The translations under genes and the position numbers were made by a program. Positions 24,827 to 36,231 of a stretch of DNA of 64,000 bases are shown piece after piece; position 1 is the stretch's first letter, and every line of letters begins with the position of its first letter. The stretch lies in assembly GCA_015501055.1 (NCBI GenBank), contig JADNYV010000007.1, positions 310,001 to 374,000 on the forward strand. The letters run 5' to 3'. Under the pieces are notes generated by a model. The model was not told the origin of the DNA. It ran no database searches and was given only the letters and a program-made list of their open reading frames with translations. This stretch comes from Mucidula mucida (lineage: Eukaryota; Basidiomycota; Agaricomycetes; Agaricales; Physalacriaceae).

Positions 24827-25588
24827 GGTATATGAGGCGCAAAACAGGTCAAAGGGCAGGCGTCGCTGTGCTCGACAGTGTGGTAAAAGGCAAATGGAAA
24901 CGCCCGACAACGGGAACGAGGCTAACTGTGTTTGACTTTGTTTGCCTACGCCAGTACAACCGTTCTGTCCCTCAAATCTCAACCGCCAATTGTTCAAACC
25001 GCAACTCATTGCATCGTACGTATAGCAATATAGAACACAGCTTCGATGATTGATTCTGTTCCGCGTGCGCCAACGCTTGACAACACGTTTGAACCTCAAG
25101 TCAAGTCACCTGAACCTGCTTGCGCCCGTGTCCTGTACTCATTGGGCACTCTACCCGCTGGGGACACCAATACACTAGGGAAATCTGCTGCTGCTGACCT
25201 GCAATACTTGCGCTTGGATGCCGTCGGATCACTCGTGAACACGAACAACTTTTCAACACGTTACGATCAGAAACTACAGTGCCACTCCAGCCAGCCATCT
25301 GTTCAACATCTCTAATGATTCCTTCGGCTTATCATACAGTACCTATTTACCCGAACGTTCAGATCCTCTAGTCCAGGGGAACAACTAGATACATACCAGA
25401 TGGCCGGCTGCTTCTACCATTGCAAAGGTAAATGGTCCGCTGCTCCTCGTCAGATCGGCCTTCTTCCCATCCACAAGCCACTCGTGCAGAGGTTCCTGTA
25501 CATAATCCTCCTTCCCGCTCCAGTCTAGTGCCAAGGTCCAAGCTTCGTTCCCGACCCAGTTACACACAAAGTTGTACGTCCCAACATA

Positions 25589-26010
25589 CAGCTGTTTCCA
25601 AAATTCTTGAACCGATCAAAAAGTGCTTGAATAAATCGAAAAAATCAAACAATTCCTATAATTCCCAAACTACGTCCGGCTCCCACCGGCTCTTGAAGGA
25701 CTACTTTTCAATAAATAATGCTCCTCTTGACCACTGGGTGGAGGCCGCACAGAGGAAGGATACCGAAGGAAACATGTCGTTTGATATCAGGGTCCTCTGA
25801 GTGCAGCCAATCACTGCAGAACTCAAACAGCTACCTTAGCACAGCGCAAATGTCGCTGCTCTTTGGTGAGAGGATGCTTGAATATGTCTGAAAAAATATC
25901 TGACTGTTCCCCTGTTGCTCGCTGTCCTTGGAGGAATTGCAGGAATTGTTTTATTTTCATGATTTATTTGGGACACTTTTTGATTGGTCCAAGAATTTTG
26001 GAAACAGCTG
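25589..26010. mobile_element. MITE, Tc1/mariner-like, 422 bp
   Basis: Terminal inverted repeats of about 79 bp (25589-25667 and 25932-26010) begin CAGCTGTTTCCAAAATTCTT; the first 21 bp match perfectly and the rest carry scattered differences. The element is flanked on both sides by TA (25587-25588 and 26011-26012), the target duplication of Tc1/mariner elements. Removing element and one TA restores the carboxypeptidase reading LVYVGTYNF. There is no transposase ORF inside, so the element is non-autonomous. Confidence 0.85.
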
Positions 26011-26491
26011 TACACCAGAATGCAAATACCATGCTCAAGCAATGTCGCGACATATGTCTGAGTCTGGTGGTACATGTCCAGATTGTTCATACCTGCGTGC
26101 CGGCTAAAAATTTTTTTAGTACTCTCCCAACCATAAATGGGCAACAGAGCATGGACATCCAATGCCAAGCCAGTGAAGTTTCTCCATTGAAGTAGCAATC
26201 AACTCCAAGCTGCTTCCAAACATCCGGACGGTTGAGGTATTGCGGAATATTTCTGCAGAGACATTAACATCAAGCCCTTCGTAGTACAAGAAAAACATAC
26301 TCAGTCCCTGGGTAGCACTTCATGTTGGCCGGATCCGGCGCTACACACTCTTTGCTAAAGTCGTAGGTATTCCTCTCTATACCAATGGCGAATGAATTAG
26401 CTTTGAAAGCCTTACCAAGTGGTACAAACGGTGCCTGCAACTCGCGTTCACAGGTCGCTATTGCTGCTTCACAGTTGATCACGTCAAACGA

Positions 26492-27296
26492 GCACTGTAG
26501 GTCTAGGTGGCTCTTCTTCGCTCGGTCTCTTCATGGAATTGGGTCCTTGTCGTGTCCTATCCGCAGATGGCCCAAACTTCCACAACGAGTCTTGGAACTC
26601 TCATGTGAACATATTCTTCATTGACCAGCCTGTCGGGACGGGATTCTCGTACGCGGATCACGGTGAGAGCGTGATAAGTATATGTGAGCTCCTACAAAGC
26701 GGCATAGTTTCTGATTGTGTATTCCCAGTCTACAACGGAAGAAGCCGCTCAGGACATTGCTGCTTTTGTCGCCATTTTCTTTGAGCACTTTCCCAAGTTC
26801 AAGGGACGCGCGTTTCATCTTTCTGGGGAGTCCTACGGGGTGCGCAGGTTGTTTCTCAACATTCCTTCATCAATTTTAATGCACGGTAGGGGCGATTTCT
26901 ACCCGTGTACGCGTCGGCCATTTATGACCAAAACGCGTATCTTGGAAAGCACTTTATGACGCCGATTAATCTCACTTCTGTCCTTATCGGTGAGCCTTTC
27001 TCTCTTTTGGAGAATCAAGACGGCTAACAGGAATGCTTGTAGGGAACGGTATGACAGATTATATTACCATGTTGTTGTCATACTATGACATCCTGTGCAC
27101 CGGCGCTTCTCTGCCTCCCATGCTTGACATTGCGTAGATGATGTCTAGTGCGGTATCGCGTCTCTCATACGTTTACAGCACATGTGTTCGCATGAAAACG
27201 GTGGTATGTGCAACTAGCTTTCGCGCAGGATGATATAATCGAGATGTTCTCTAGTACCCGCGATGTCAGAAATGGATGAAAGAGGCTTGCGTTGAG
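26492..27296 (+). other. Inverted internal segment of the carboxypeptidase gene
   Basis: This ~805-bp piece holds the middle exons of the carboxypeptidase in the opposite orientation to both flanks. Flipping it rejoins an intron at the right edge (GTACGAGG... with ...CTGTAG) and the coding run EACV-x-x-FDVINCEAA at the left edge. A 3-bp GAG/CTC match at both breakpoints suggests a microhomology-mediated inversion. The breakpoint estimate is good to about 3 bp. Confidence 0.8.
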
Positions 27297-27808
27297 TTCA
27301 CTATGCGGTTTGAGCGGTTGGAAACCTCGTACCTCCATTCGTCCAAACGACCACATCGTCCTTGTCTGGATCGCTCCTGCTTTCAAAGAAATAAAAAAAC
27401 AAGTGCCGCGCCTCTACGTCAATGTAACCAGTGTACGCGCTAAGTAGACAATGAGAGTTGAGATTGCTCAGCGATGAGCACATACACTACAATTCCATCG
27501 CAAACGTCAGACGTCTTGATCCTGACATTGTAGTTGGGAAACGCCGGGTGCGATAAGGCCGTGAAGTCTGAAACAGACAGGGAGTGGAGGTCTTCGACAG
27601 GCGTGAAGAGTCCAGCATCGTACGCGTCTTGTTGGACCGAGAACCCAGCCAGTACGCGTAGTGGGGTTGAGAGAGTCAGAAAAGCTATCAGAGCACAATG
27701 TTTCATACTGAGCTGAGATAGATTGAGAATCAGTAACACAAAGCGCCTTCTAATTGCATGATTTCAGATATAAAAGTAGAAGAATTGTACATACGATAAT
27801 ACCGAGTC

Positions 27809-30257
27809 TTAGATCAAAAGGTCCTCAAAGTACGCCGTCAAGGCGCCAGTTGATGCTTCTTCAAGCCCGAATACGGCCCCAATCCATCCATCAGGACGAA
27901 AGATCACGACTGCACCGTGCATGGGGTCGACGCCATACATTTCATGTGCCTTCACTCGTTCGTCGAGGTAGACCTTTCCTATCGGCGTCGTACCTGTGGA
28001 ATGTATTCAACGGTGAACACATAAAAACCGACTATTTAACGTACCCAGAACCTCCTGTCCACCATTTCCGGACACAGCGGGAATAGTTGTCCAATGAAAG
28101 ATTGCCTTATGATTGGGGAAGCGCGCCTTGAAGGCTTTCAAAGAGGCTTCAAAATTGGCCAGAGATAGGCGTGTGTGGACTGGATACCCAGCAAAGACGA
28201 CGATGCTAATGCATATACGATCAATGCAAGGAATCTGTCGAAAAAACGTTCCCACCTAAACTTGGCTTCATTCTTCAGCACGACCTGTAACCTTACAGGA
28301 TCCCCTGTTCTGCATGGACTGTCAATTTCAGAAGGCTTCTTTATGTATGATTGCTAACCCAATTTTGGTAAGGTAAACATCCGGTCCACGTTCCCCAGGA
28401 TTGACCGTGGCGCGCGACAACCCTTGGGGTTCTCTGTTTACGACGCTTACAGCTGAGAGGGTAGGGTTCAGTGGAAGATTCTCGAAAAGAGTAATCAACG
28501 AACGATACGAGATGCCTAAAGATCCTGATTAGCAAGAGGATATGGAGAATGTGAGCTCAACGAACCCAAACCCAAGGTAAAAGACTGCATGTTGACGTCT
28601 TCGAACCACTCAGTTAGCAGGTCCCTAACGTGCTCTGAGTAACTCAGTTTGAATGTTACACGCGGACCTGTACCAGGTGTTGTCCTTCCTTCCTGCGAAT
28701 CGAGGAGGGTATTGCCCGGAAATGAGCATACTGATAGTTCTATCGTTGTCGATGACCTAATGATGATACTGAATATTTTGACGAGCGGCTTGACTCGACA
28801 GATTAACCTGCTGAACGACCGGTCGACGTTCCTTATCATACGAGTCGATCAAAACGTCTTTGGCCAATCCACGTAAGGTCAACTAAAACGATGTTAACTT
28901 CGCCAGCAGCAGTCAAAGAACGTACAGCGAGCTTCCATGAGATATTGATAGCACTTGAATTAAACTCGAGGTCAACCAGCAAAATATTCAATATGAGCTT
29001 ACTCGTGGATGCCAGTGTTCAGACCTTGCGCAGATCCTGAACTATGCGTATGGCACGCGTCTCCAGCTAAGAAGACGCGACTTCTGTGGGCTGAAAACGT
29101 GTCCGCTATGCGTTGTCCGATTCCCTAGAGAAATTTTAAGTCTCCGTCAATTTGATGGGGAAAGTACGGACGTATATCGTCCACCAATCGACGTCTAGGA
29201 CATCGAGGGTAAAAGGTCTGACGGCCTCTTTAGCCTCTCGTATCACATCGTCTTTTGTAATCTTATCCTCGCCCCCGTAGCGGTCTAAGAGGTCTTTGCT
29301 AAAGACATAACCAATACGCGTGAGACCATTGTCGTTGGGGCACCAGAGAATTTGTCCATGTGTAGATGAATCGATACTATTCAGACAGCGTGGATTAGGC
29401 ATGTTAGTCTTAACGTGTGCATCCATGCGAATCCAGCGATGTGTAGTGGAAGCCCCTTCGAACGGAATCGCAGATAATTTGCGAACTTGAGAGTGACCAC
29501 CATCAGCGCCAATGATGTATTTCCTGCAGAACGGTTACAACAGGCCAAATGAATCAAGAAATGCTTACGTCTGTACATCGTATACTTCATCTTTGACGAG
29601 ATCCCGGACTTGAACAGTGATTGGATATTCTTCGTTACTAGCGTCGACGGTGTATCCCTCGAGCTTTGTCTTCACATGGTGCTCAAAATTGTATTCTTTC
29701 AATGCCTCGGTGAACTCTTGTTCTGTTAATCTCTGCCTCAGATGTAACCTGTGTATGAAATTAGTGCTTGGTGGCGCAATGGGCCTACAACACGCACGCA
29801 AATTGAAAGAATGTATCCCCCAGCTTGTCCATGCGACTACCGTACACGAGCCCGCCTTTAATCCGTTTTCCACTGTGTCCGTGTCAGCCAAAACAAGGCG
29901 AATGGTGGAGCCGCCTACTCTTGGAAATGCAGTCCATGCCTCGTCGCGACTCCCTTCTGGATCAAGCACTCCGCGAGATCAATTTGGTCTAGCAACTCAA
30001 TGCTGCGAGGCCACAGCGTGGTGGCGCGTCCGTAGCAAGGCAATTCGCGTTTGTCCTCCTGCTCTGTACATGATCAGCCCGGTCGTCCTGAGCATATGAC
30101 GCCTCGCACCGATGAGATATGGCTGACATCCAAAGCGCGCTAGCTGGTAGGCGATAAGGGAACCAACTGGACCTCCGCCAACGCTGATCACAGTCAAATT
30201 TTACGCAGCCTGGGGATGTAATCATACGCACATAACGACCTCAACTGTTACAGACAT
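27809..30257 (-). CDS. FAD-dependent monooxygenase (phenol hydroxylase-like)
   Basis: Class A flavoprotein monooxygenase fold. The start at 30257 gives MSVTVEVV; an intron then joins to IVGGGPVGSLIAYQLARFG, the FAD-binding GxGxxG. Further exons give EDKRELPCYGRATTLWPRSIELLDQ, KYIIGADGGHSQVRKL (DG motif), NMPNPRCLNSIDSSTHGQ, RVFLAGDACHTHSSGSAQGLNTG (GD motif) and NISWKLAG. The C-terminal thioredoxin-like region ends VDPMHGAVVIFRPDGWIGAVFG. One intron (29939-29873, 67 nt, CTGAC branch site) uses a GC donor, because read-through meets an in-frame TAG. The exon chain between about 28700 and 28100 is not fully resolved and may carry another one-base slip. Such enzymes hydroxylate aromatic rings, often in degradation or secondary metabolism; no pathway genes sit next to it, so the substrate is open. 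Confidence 0.78.
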
Positions 30258-30523
30258 CTTGAAGGCGACGTCTAAGGTAGCATACGCCTTATATTGTATG
30301 CCGACTGTCCAAGGCCGAACGAGGTATCTCGGCCGCGGGCGTTGCTGACGAAAACATGTCAAGTGCTGATAAGAGGTACGAGCAACTCCAGAGCCAAGCT
30401 CAGATAGCGTTCCTCGATCGTGTTTGATCGGTTCACCTTCAAATGGTTCTAAGTAATATATTGAGGCAAGTCCGTCCCTCATGTGATATGATTGTTCGTA
30501 GAATTAATTAACAGTGTTCCTAT

Positions 30524-32011
30524 CTAACACGAAGTCCTAGGTTTGAACGGGAATTTGAGCTGACCGTTACCGTTGTAGATTCCGTAGCCAAGCTGCTGCC
30601 TGTCAGAGTACAGATGCGCGAACCATCCCACCCCGCCTCCCGGAACCGACTTGAAGTAAGAGCACTTCGAGTCAAGGAGGTTAAAGTAAGCCTAACAAGA
30701 CGATGAGGCTCGTGCATGCTGAACAATGGATCACCTCACTTCTTCGTTGACAGTATTCGCAACTGCGTGTGGATTGTTGGGTCTCAGTATGGCGGTCTGC
30801 TGTGATGGCCAACCATTCTAGAGGCACATTAGGCGCGATCCGTAATAGCGCGACGGAGAACATACCTCCGTCAGGTATATCTTCTTTCCTTGCCCATGCG
30901 CGATGAACCTTTGAATGCATATCAATATATGGAGGATACGATTAGATTATCTCTGACCAGTTCAAGTCATTTTGAATCAAGGGCCAAGAGTTACTCGCTG
31001 CGGGAAGGCGATGATCAGAAGTGCTGCGACTCTAGCCAATGGAACGCTTACCTGTTGACGCCTGGTATGAAAAGAACGGAAGCATGTGTCCATCTATCAC
31101 GTCGATTGCCTTCATAAGCTCTGGCGCGCCGCCACGTTCCTGCTTTACGTTGAGCAGGATTGGCCATTGGAATAGACGTAGATGCTACAGACCTGGAATC
31201 CGTAACTGGTACGAAGAATCAGCACATCGACCGGAACGCGAGACCAATGAGGTACTTACGCCATCTCCGATATAGTTACAGCTATACCTAAGGGCGCAAT
31301 TTTTGACTTCAAAGCCCATATTTGGGAAGCCAGCGCGTTCGCTTCCATGGCGTTATCTAAAAGCGGTTCCGACCCAAATTGAATGACGCGCGTGACGAAC
31401 TTGGCCTTGGGATTGTTGTACAGCGTCGAGACGAGATGATCCTTCCGCGCTTGCCAGGCGTTGCTACTGTCAAACCCGAACTGTAAGAGTACATAACAAG
31501 GATCAGTGTCATTCTCGAAAGAACAACGTAGTACTAACCCAGATGAGGGCTTGCACACCTAGACCCGCCTCCCAAGCGGCATTTACAACATCATCGCTTC
31601 ATAAAGCCGTTAAACGATGCAAAGATAGGATCGAGGTCGCGTACTAGAAGTTAGATCGGTCGCAGGCACCGTAAAGGCGAACGTATCTGCCATTGAAATT
31701 GTAGCGTATATCTTTGAATTCGCGCTTCAAAGTTCCTATGTCTTGACCTAAACGATGTTCTCAGCCATATTTTCACAGAAGAGGTAAGACTTACACGCGT
31801 CAATAGCATAGCTGAAGCCGACGAAACCGTATTCTTGGTTTTGAGGACACCACCAGCCATTCGGCGACGACGGTACTGTTGCAGGCATTCTGAAGCCAAT
31901 ACCGGGGAAGCAACCAGAATTAGCAGTGCTAGAATCTACCTCTGCAGCTGGAAGAGCAGTAACGGGTCCTAGCGCGGAGAGCAATGCAGCAAGCGTAGTC
32001 GAGAACAACAT
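30524..32011 (-). CDS. Secreted GH17-like glucanase
   Basis: Signal peptide MLFSTTLAALLSALGPVTALPA, then GCFPGIGFRMP, NGWWCPQNQEYGFVGFSYAIDAC, YVRLYGACD, VGFDSSNAWQARKDHL and KFVTRVIQFGSEPL (candidate acid/base Glu). AVTISEMAYGFQ, KKIYLTE (candidate nucleophile Glu) and VPGGGVGWFAHLYSD follow, ending LKFPFKPRTSC. This matches a basidiomycete group of GH17-like exo-beta-1,3-glucanases. Six or seven introns are implied. The final exon is joined by eye, with some uncertainty around 30720-30770. It is the second probable cell-wall glucanase in the window, after the GH128 at 18.4-19.8 kb. Confidence 0.82.
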
Positions 32012-32048
32012 CTGAGGAACACGACGAAATGCAAGAGCCTACGCGTCC

Positions 32049-32055
32049 TTATAAA
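32049..32055 (-). promoter_or_regulatory. TATA box of the GH17-like gene
   Basis: TTATAAG on the coding strand, about 38 bp upstream of the ATG at 32011, is a normal position for a fungal TATA box. Confidence 0.45.
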
Positions 32056-32059
32056 GGCA

Positions 32060-32859
32060 TCGCTAGGAATCGTCACATCGAATCCATTCCTAGCTAGCAT
32101 TCTGAGATTGGGAATACCACTAGTGCTTGCTCTTCGGAATTGACAAACATCGGGAGCATGGGTAGATACCGCGGTGAATATAAGATCGCAACCAACTTCA
32201 GTCCGGTAACCTAGCACGCCACAGATTCCATATCGAATACTAGTGCATAATTGCCGAGGTGAGGAAGGACGATATGTAATCAGCGTCGAAGCGGAAATGA
32301 TAGTGTGAAGCCAGTAGGAGGATCCTGAGCGATTGTAGAAGACCGGTGTGCACGGGTTGCAAAAAGAATCCGATACGTCGTAGGTTTTTATAGTTAGGTG
32401 CCTATGCGTTGGTGTAGTCATCGAGAAAAAAAAAGACGACTGGGTTGACTCTAGCTTGGACGGTAAAAAGAGTCATCAAAATGCGGGTAGACGTTGCACA
32501 TAGTTCTGGGGCTTCAAAGAGGCAAAGGTCCGGAGCATCGAGAAGTTGCATAAGTTCATTGCGATAGAGGTATCTTTGGAGCGAGAGAGGCGGAACTGGG
32601 CACTGCGTTCAAGCCAGAATCACATGTTTAATCACTCTTTCATTTGAACGAAATACAAAATCGCTCTCTATACCTTCAGTTTTCCAAAACTTTAAATTGT
32701 CGGCGGTGTGACTCTCAAGCAGACAATCCCCTCGCCTTTTACTAGGGGATTCCGTGCGAGTCACACATCTGTACGCCGGCTCTCCAATCTTTGGGCTAAG
32801 TTCTCCTTCGGAGAGTGCAATCTCTTTTTGGCCAACTTTGAACCACCTGGTATTAGGAT
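32060..32859. other. Intergenic, no gene recognised
   Basis: Upstream region of the GH17-like gene. Short ORFs are present without motifs, and a poly-A/T run lies near 32427. Confidence 0.45.
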
Positions 32860-33200
32860 TCTAGGGTGGCCCAGTAAACCTCCCGGGGGTGTTAGTAACG
32901 GTATCGATACCGACCCGCCAGGAGCCTCAGGTTTTGAAACCGTTACTAACGGTTTCGATACCGGCACATGTTTCGGACACGTGATGTGGCGCCGCGCCGC
33001 GCCGCCTTCATCCCGCCACCTCCAGGATCTGAGTCCTGACCCCCAAGGGTTTCAATACTGTATCAATACCGTTATTTACCGCAGGAAACCCGAGGTGTAT
33101 CAAAACCTAGGGTTTACTTCACCACCCTACAGTAAACCTCTCGGGGTGGTATCGATACCGGCCCATCAGCGGTTTCGATACTACCGGCCTAGCCTGGCGA
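32860..33200. repeat. Repeat with palindromic GGTATCGATACC cores, copy 1
   Basis: Contains two internal direct copies of a CAGTAAACCTC[C/T]CGGGG unit (32873 and 33131). Each is followed by the palindrome GGTATCGATACC (32909, 33149) and then GGTTTCGATAC[C/T]. A CACGTGATGTGGCGC block and a run of the type CAATACTG/ATCAAAACCT...GTTTAC complete the unit. A diverged relative in the same orientation lies at 49930-50200. The sequence looks like a terminal or non-autonomous part of a DNA transposon family; ends and target duplications are not resolved. Confidence 0.5.
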
Positions 33201-36200
33201 GGGCGGCTCTAGTAGGTGCGGTACTGTCTCGTGAACTCGACACGCACTATAGAGCCTGGTTTCATCGGACAGGGCAATATCGCCATCCCCCGTTCATCAT
33301 TTTTTTCAAGCTCCGCCTGGGTGCCGGTTGCTAAGCCATACTTCAAATTCCACTGTAATCATCCATACACGCCGTAACACGCGTGAATTGCGCGTAAATA
33401 TTAGGATGCATGGACCCGGTTTCTCTGAAAGAGCTTTAGGCCAACAGGCTGCGAACCAGATCTCCTGTCCTGCCATCCATCCATCCTTCTGGTGCTACTC
33501 TCGAGTCTCCTCCCCATGTTAATGCGCTAAATACATTGAATGGACACTATTATTTAACAGAGAAAACACAGACGAAGCTAACGATGCCTCCCGACTCTCA
33601 GAGCGTGACTATTCACCAAGTGAAGCGTCACGCTGTCCCATCACGCTTCGGCGACTCATTTCGAGGTATATAGCTTCGTCAATCCTCTAGATTGTTGGAC
33701 ATCAGGCTAGACTACTACATACATGGTATATTCATGTACTCCAGCCTTCCCAGAGTTTTTGGGAACCTCCAGCGCCTGAAATACCCCGAACACTGATCTG
33801 ATCAGTGAATTTTGATGCTCGCATCGCGGTTTTCATATACCTCCCATCCATCTATTTTTCCACTGCTTCACTCAGAGATAGAGAAAAGGTATCTAATTCG
33901 AATTCTTAAACCATCGAGGCCAGGAAATGCTGTATTCTGGGACTTATCCTCACTTTAACCGCTTCTAGGTGATTATCCGGACCACCGGTACGGATAGTAC
34001 TGATGCATCATGTACCTCGAATTTACTGCCTTCAGTCAAAATTGCATATCTAAGGTCTGTGTACGGTTCATCATTCCTTGAATTTTCACTATAGATCACC
34101 TGCAACTCGATAATAATCCTCCGAATGACCGGATACGCTGCAACAACTACCCGCACTGCACTGTTGAGGCGCTGTGCCACATCAATCTCTCCATTATATG
34201 TAGATTACACTGGTGAAAGTGGGATGAGTGCTCAGTGAACACTCGACGATTTAGCGTGATTGGTAACCAGCGGTAACCCTAACCTTAGTGCATTTTGAAA
34301 CTCCGAAGTGAGCCTCACAGGTACCCCCACATAGGCTCCAGACTACATCAACGGATGTTGGTGCACTGAAGTGGACCCGTCGAACCGAGCACGTGCAGAC
34401 GGCTTATGGCGGCAAACACGTCGGACCTTGAAAAGAACCCTGAACTGAGGATGCCCATAAGACCCCCGCCTACACGGCCAGAGCGTATGATGAACAGAGT
34501 TTATGTTTTGGGCCGGTCCTTCAGAATTCATCTGACGATGAACTGAGCATATGATTGAGGAGGCACGTCATTTATGCCCTCCATCTATCCGTAATTTGCA
34601 ATTCAAAATCATAGCCCTTGTGTATTCTGTTATACACGACATCTATCCTGTGCATGCACTAAAATCATCAACAGCAAGCACGCTTTTGCCCTCCGCTCCC
34701 ATATCCCGCCTCCCGCCACTTCCCAATTTAGTGCCCGATTCACCGCCCGTTGTAGAATGTACAAATAAATGATATTAAATTACTACAAATACACACAGTG
34801 ACTACGCTATGACGGACTGTGCCCTACCATGCCTCTTCCAGTCACAGAAGCTGTACATGGGTACATCAGCGGAGATCTGTACACCACAGAACAAATGAAC
34901 ATACCGGGCAGCATTGTTGCGTCAACAAGAGGTACAGTTGTCCGATCCATGGGCCATCTGTCAAGCGCGCTGAAGATGAATCAACATAGAAGCCTGAAAG
35001 CACGGACAAGGACTTACAAACATCAAGGTACTGCCCATTCAAGCGGCGCAAAGTTGTCTCACTATATGATTTTGATTAGAATGAGCATGGTCCTGAATAT
35101 AAACCCAAGGACAACTTACCATCATGTTCGCCCGGATTCCGATGTTGAGCAGGACAATGACAACGTCCCCATCAATTGGAGAATGTCGTTTGTGAGTGAC
35201 AAGTCGCCGTCCCGCCAACTGACACCTGTATGCACAACGAGTTAGTAGAACATTATGAGAAAGCAAAAAGACTTACTACACTCTATCAGCAGAAGGGAGT
35301 CGCGAGGAACGCGAGCACAACGGCGACGGGCCACTGCTCCCTTCTGTACGTGATGGGATGCGACAACGAAATGTCGCCTCGCCAAGGGGCATCTGACCTT
35401 GGAGTGCCAACCTGGAAATGTATCAGACCCGCGGGACAAGATACAGAACAGATTGATGCACCAGTGGTAAAAATGTTATTTGAAACAGCTGAGTACAAAT
35501 CAGAATACAATGCAAGGTGAAACAACTTGACAGACTCACCAAAGCAGATTGCTACTAAATGAAGACCACCTTGAAAGCGAGCCGTGCACTACAGCACCCT
35601 GCAAGAATCTAAGAGACAACCAAATGCTGGGCGTGTGCAACGGCCAATGAGTGTGACCTCGCCGAAGAAGCTTGCCACTTCTATGTCAGTAGGCATAAAA
35701 CATGAGGATGAGGATGCTAGAAGCAGTAAACGGGCTCACAACTAAAATGTAACCCACGGCTGCTACATTGGCAACAGCCAACGATGAGATGATGGGATCT
35801 GGTAGCGAAGCGTTGCAGCGCCGGTCGGGTTTCAGACTCAACACAAATGAAGCTAAGAATGGTGAGAGAGAATCACGATAAGAGACCATCTCAACGGAAG
35901 AACTCGCAGAGGAAACAGAGCTTGACGAAAGCAATGTGCAGTTTCACCTTCCCGGCAGTTTTGAAGAAGGGTGCCCTAGACGAAAGAGTCAGACAAAGTC
36001 ATTTAGCATGACGGACTGGCCTTTCGGTGCACCGCTCTACAGCAAGCGACACAGTGCGTTCAACGACCATGGTGGTTGGAGTTTGAGATGGAAATCTCCT
36101 GACGGCAATTGAACAACATGCACAAATAAACTTTGAGCGCGTTTGCAGTCACTGCCACTCCAGCGTCGCAACTTCAACATCAAACTTGTCTTATTTGATA

Positions 36201-36231
36201 TATTAATGACATCTACTAAAATTTGGACTCA
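33201..36231. other. Unresolved region, no confident gene
   Basis: Several short ORFs alternate with plausible GT/AG sites, mainly on the minus strand between about 35934 and 34860. Examples are a stretch encoding ISSLAVANVAAVGYIL before a GTGAGC donor and a short piece with LLNIGIRANMM before GTAAGT. They could be exons of a hydrophobic multi-exon gene, but no domain is recognisable and the frames do not join cleanly. On the plus strand an open ORF of 138 codons (34829-35245) also lacks motifs. AT-rich direct sequence lies around 33830-34200. Confidence 0.3.

Larger units (their letters stand above)
25274..27706 (-). pseudogene. Serine carboxypeptidase, broken by internal inversion and MITE
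   Basis: A secreted serine carboxypeptidase (S10 family) in three parts. The minus strand from 27706 encodes a signal peptide (MKHCALIAFLTLSTPLRVLAG), then [19 protein letters not shown] and VVVWTNGG. The middle lies on the plus strand (26492-27296): SSSLGLFMELGPC, IDQPVGTGFSYADHG, the nucleophile motif HLSGESYG, and later YPRCQKWMKEACV. The C-terminal part resumes on the minus strand (26490-25274): FDVINCEAAI, NTYDFSKEC, CYPGTE, LLEHGICILVYS, FVCNWVGNEAW (catalytic Asp) and EAAGHL (catalytic His). A 422-bp MITE splits the last part between LVY and the Asp motif. No single transcript can encode an active enzyme. Splice signals inside each piece are still largely normal, so the damage looks fairly recent. 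Confidence 0.85.

Noticed and set aside
25046..25315. Plus-strand ORF of 89 codons between NOT4 and the carboxypeptidase.
   Set aside because: It overlaps the last carboxypeptidase exon on the minus strand and shows no domain or splice context.
27809..30257. Calling the FAD monooxygenase a pseudogene because its blocks sit in different frames.
   Set aside because: Most frame changes are explained by short introns, one with a GC donor, that restore the conserved motifs.
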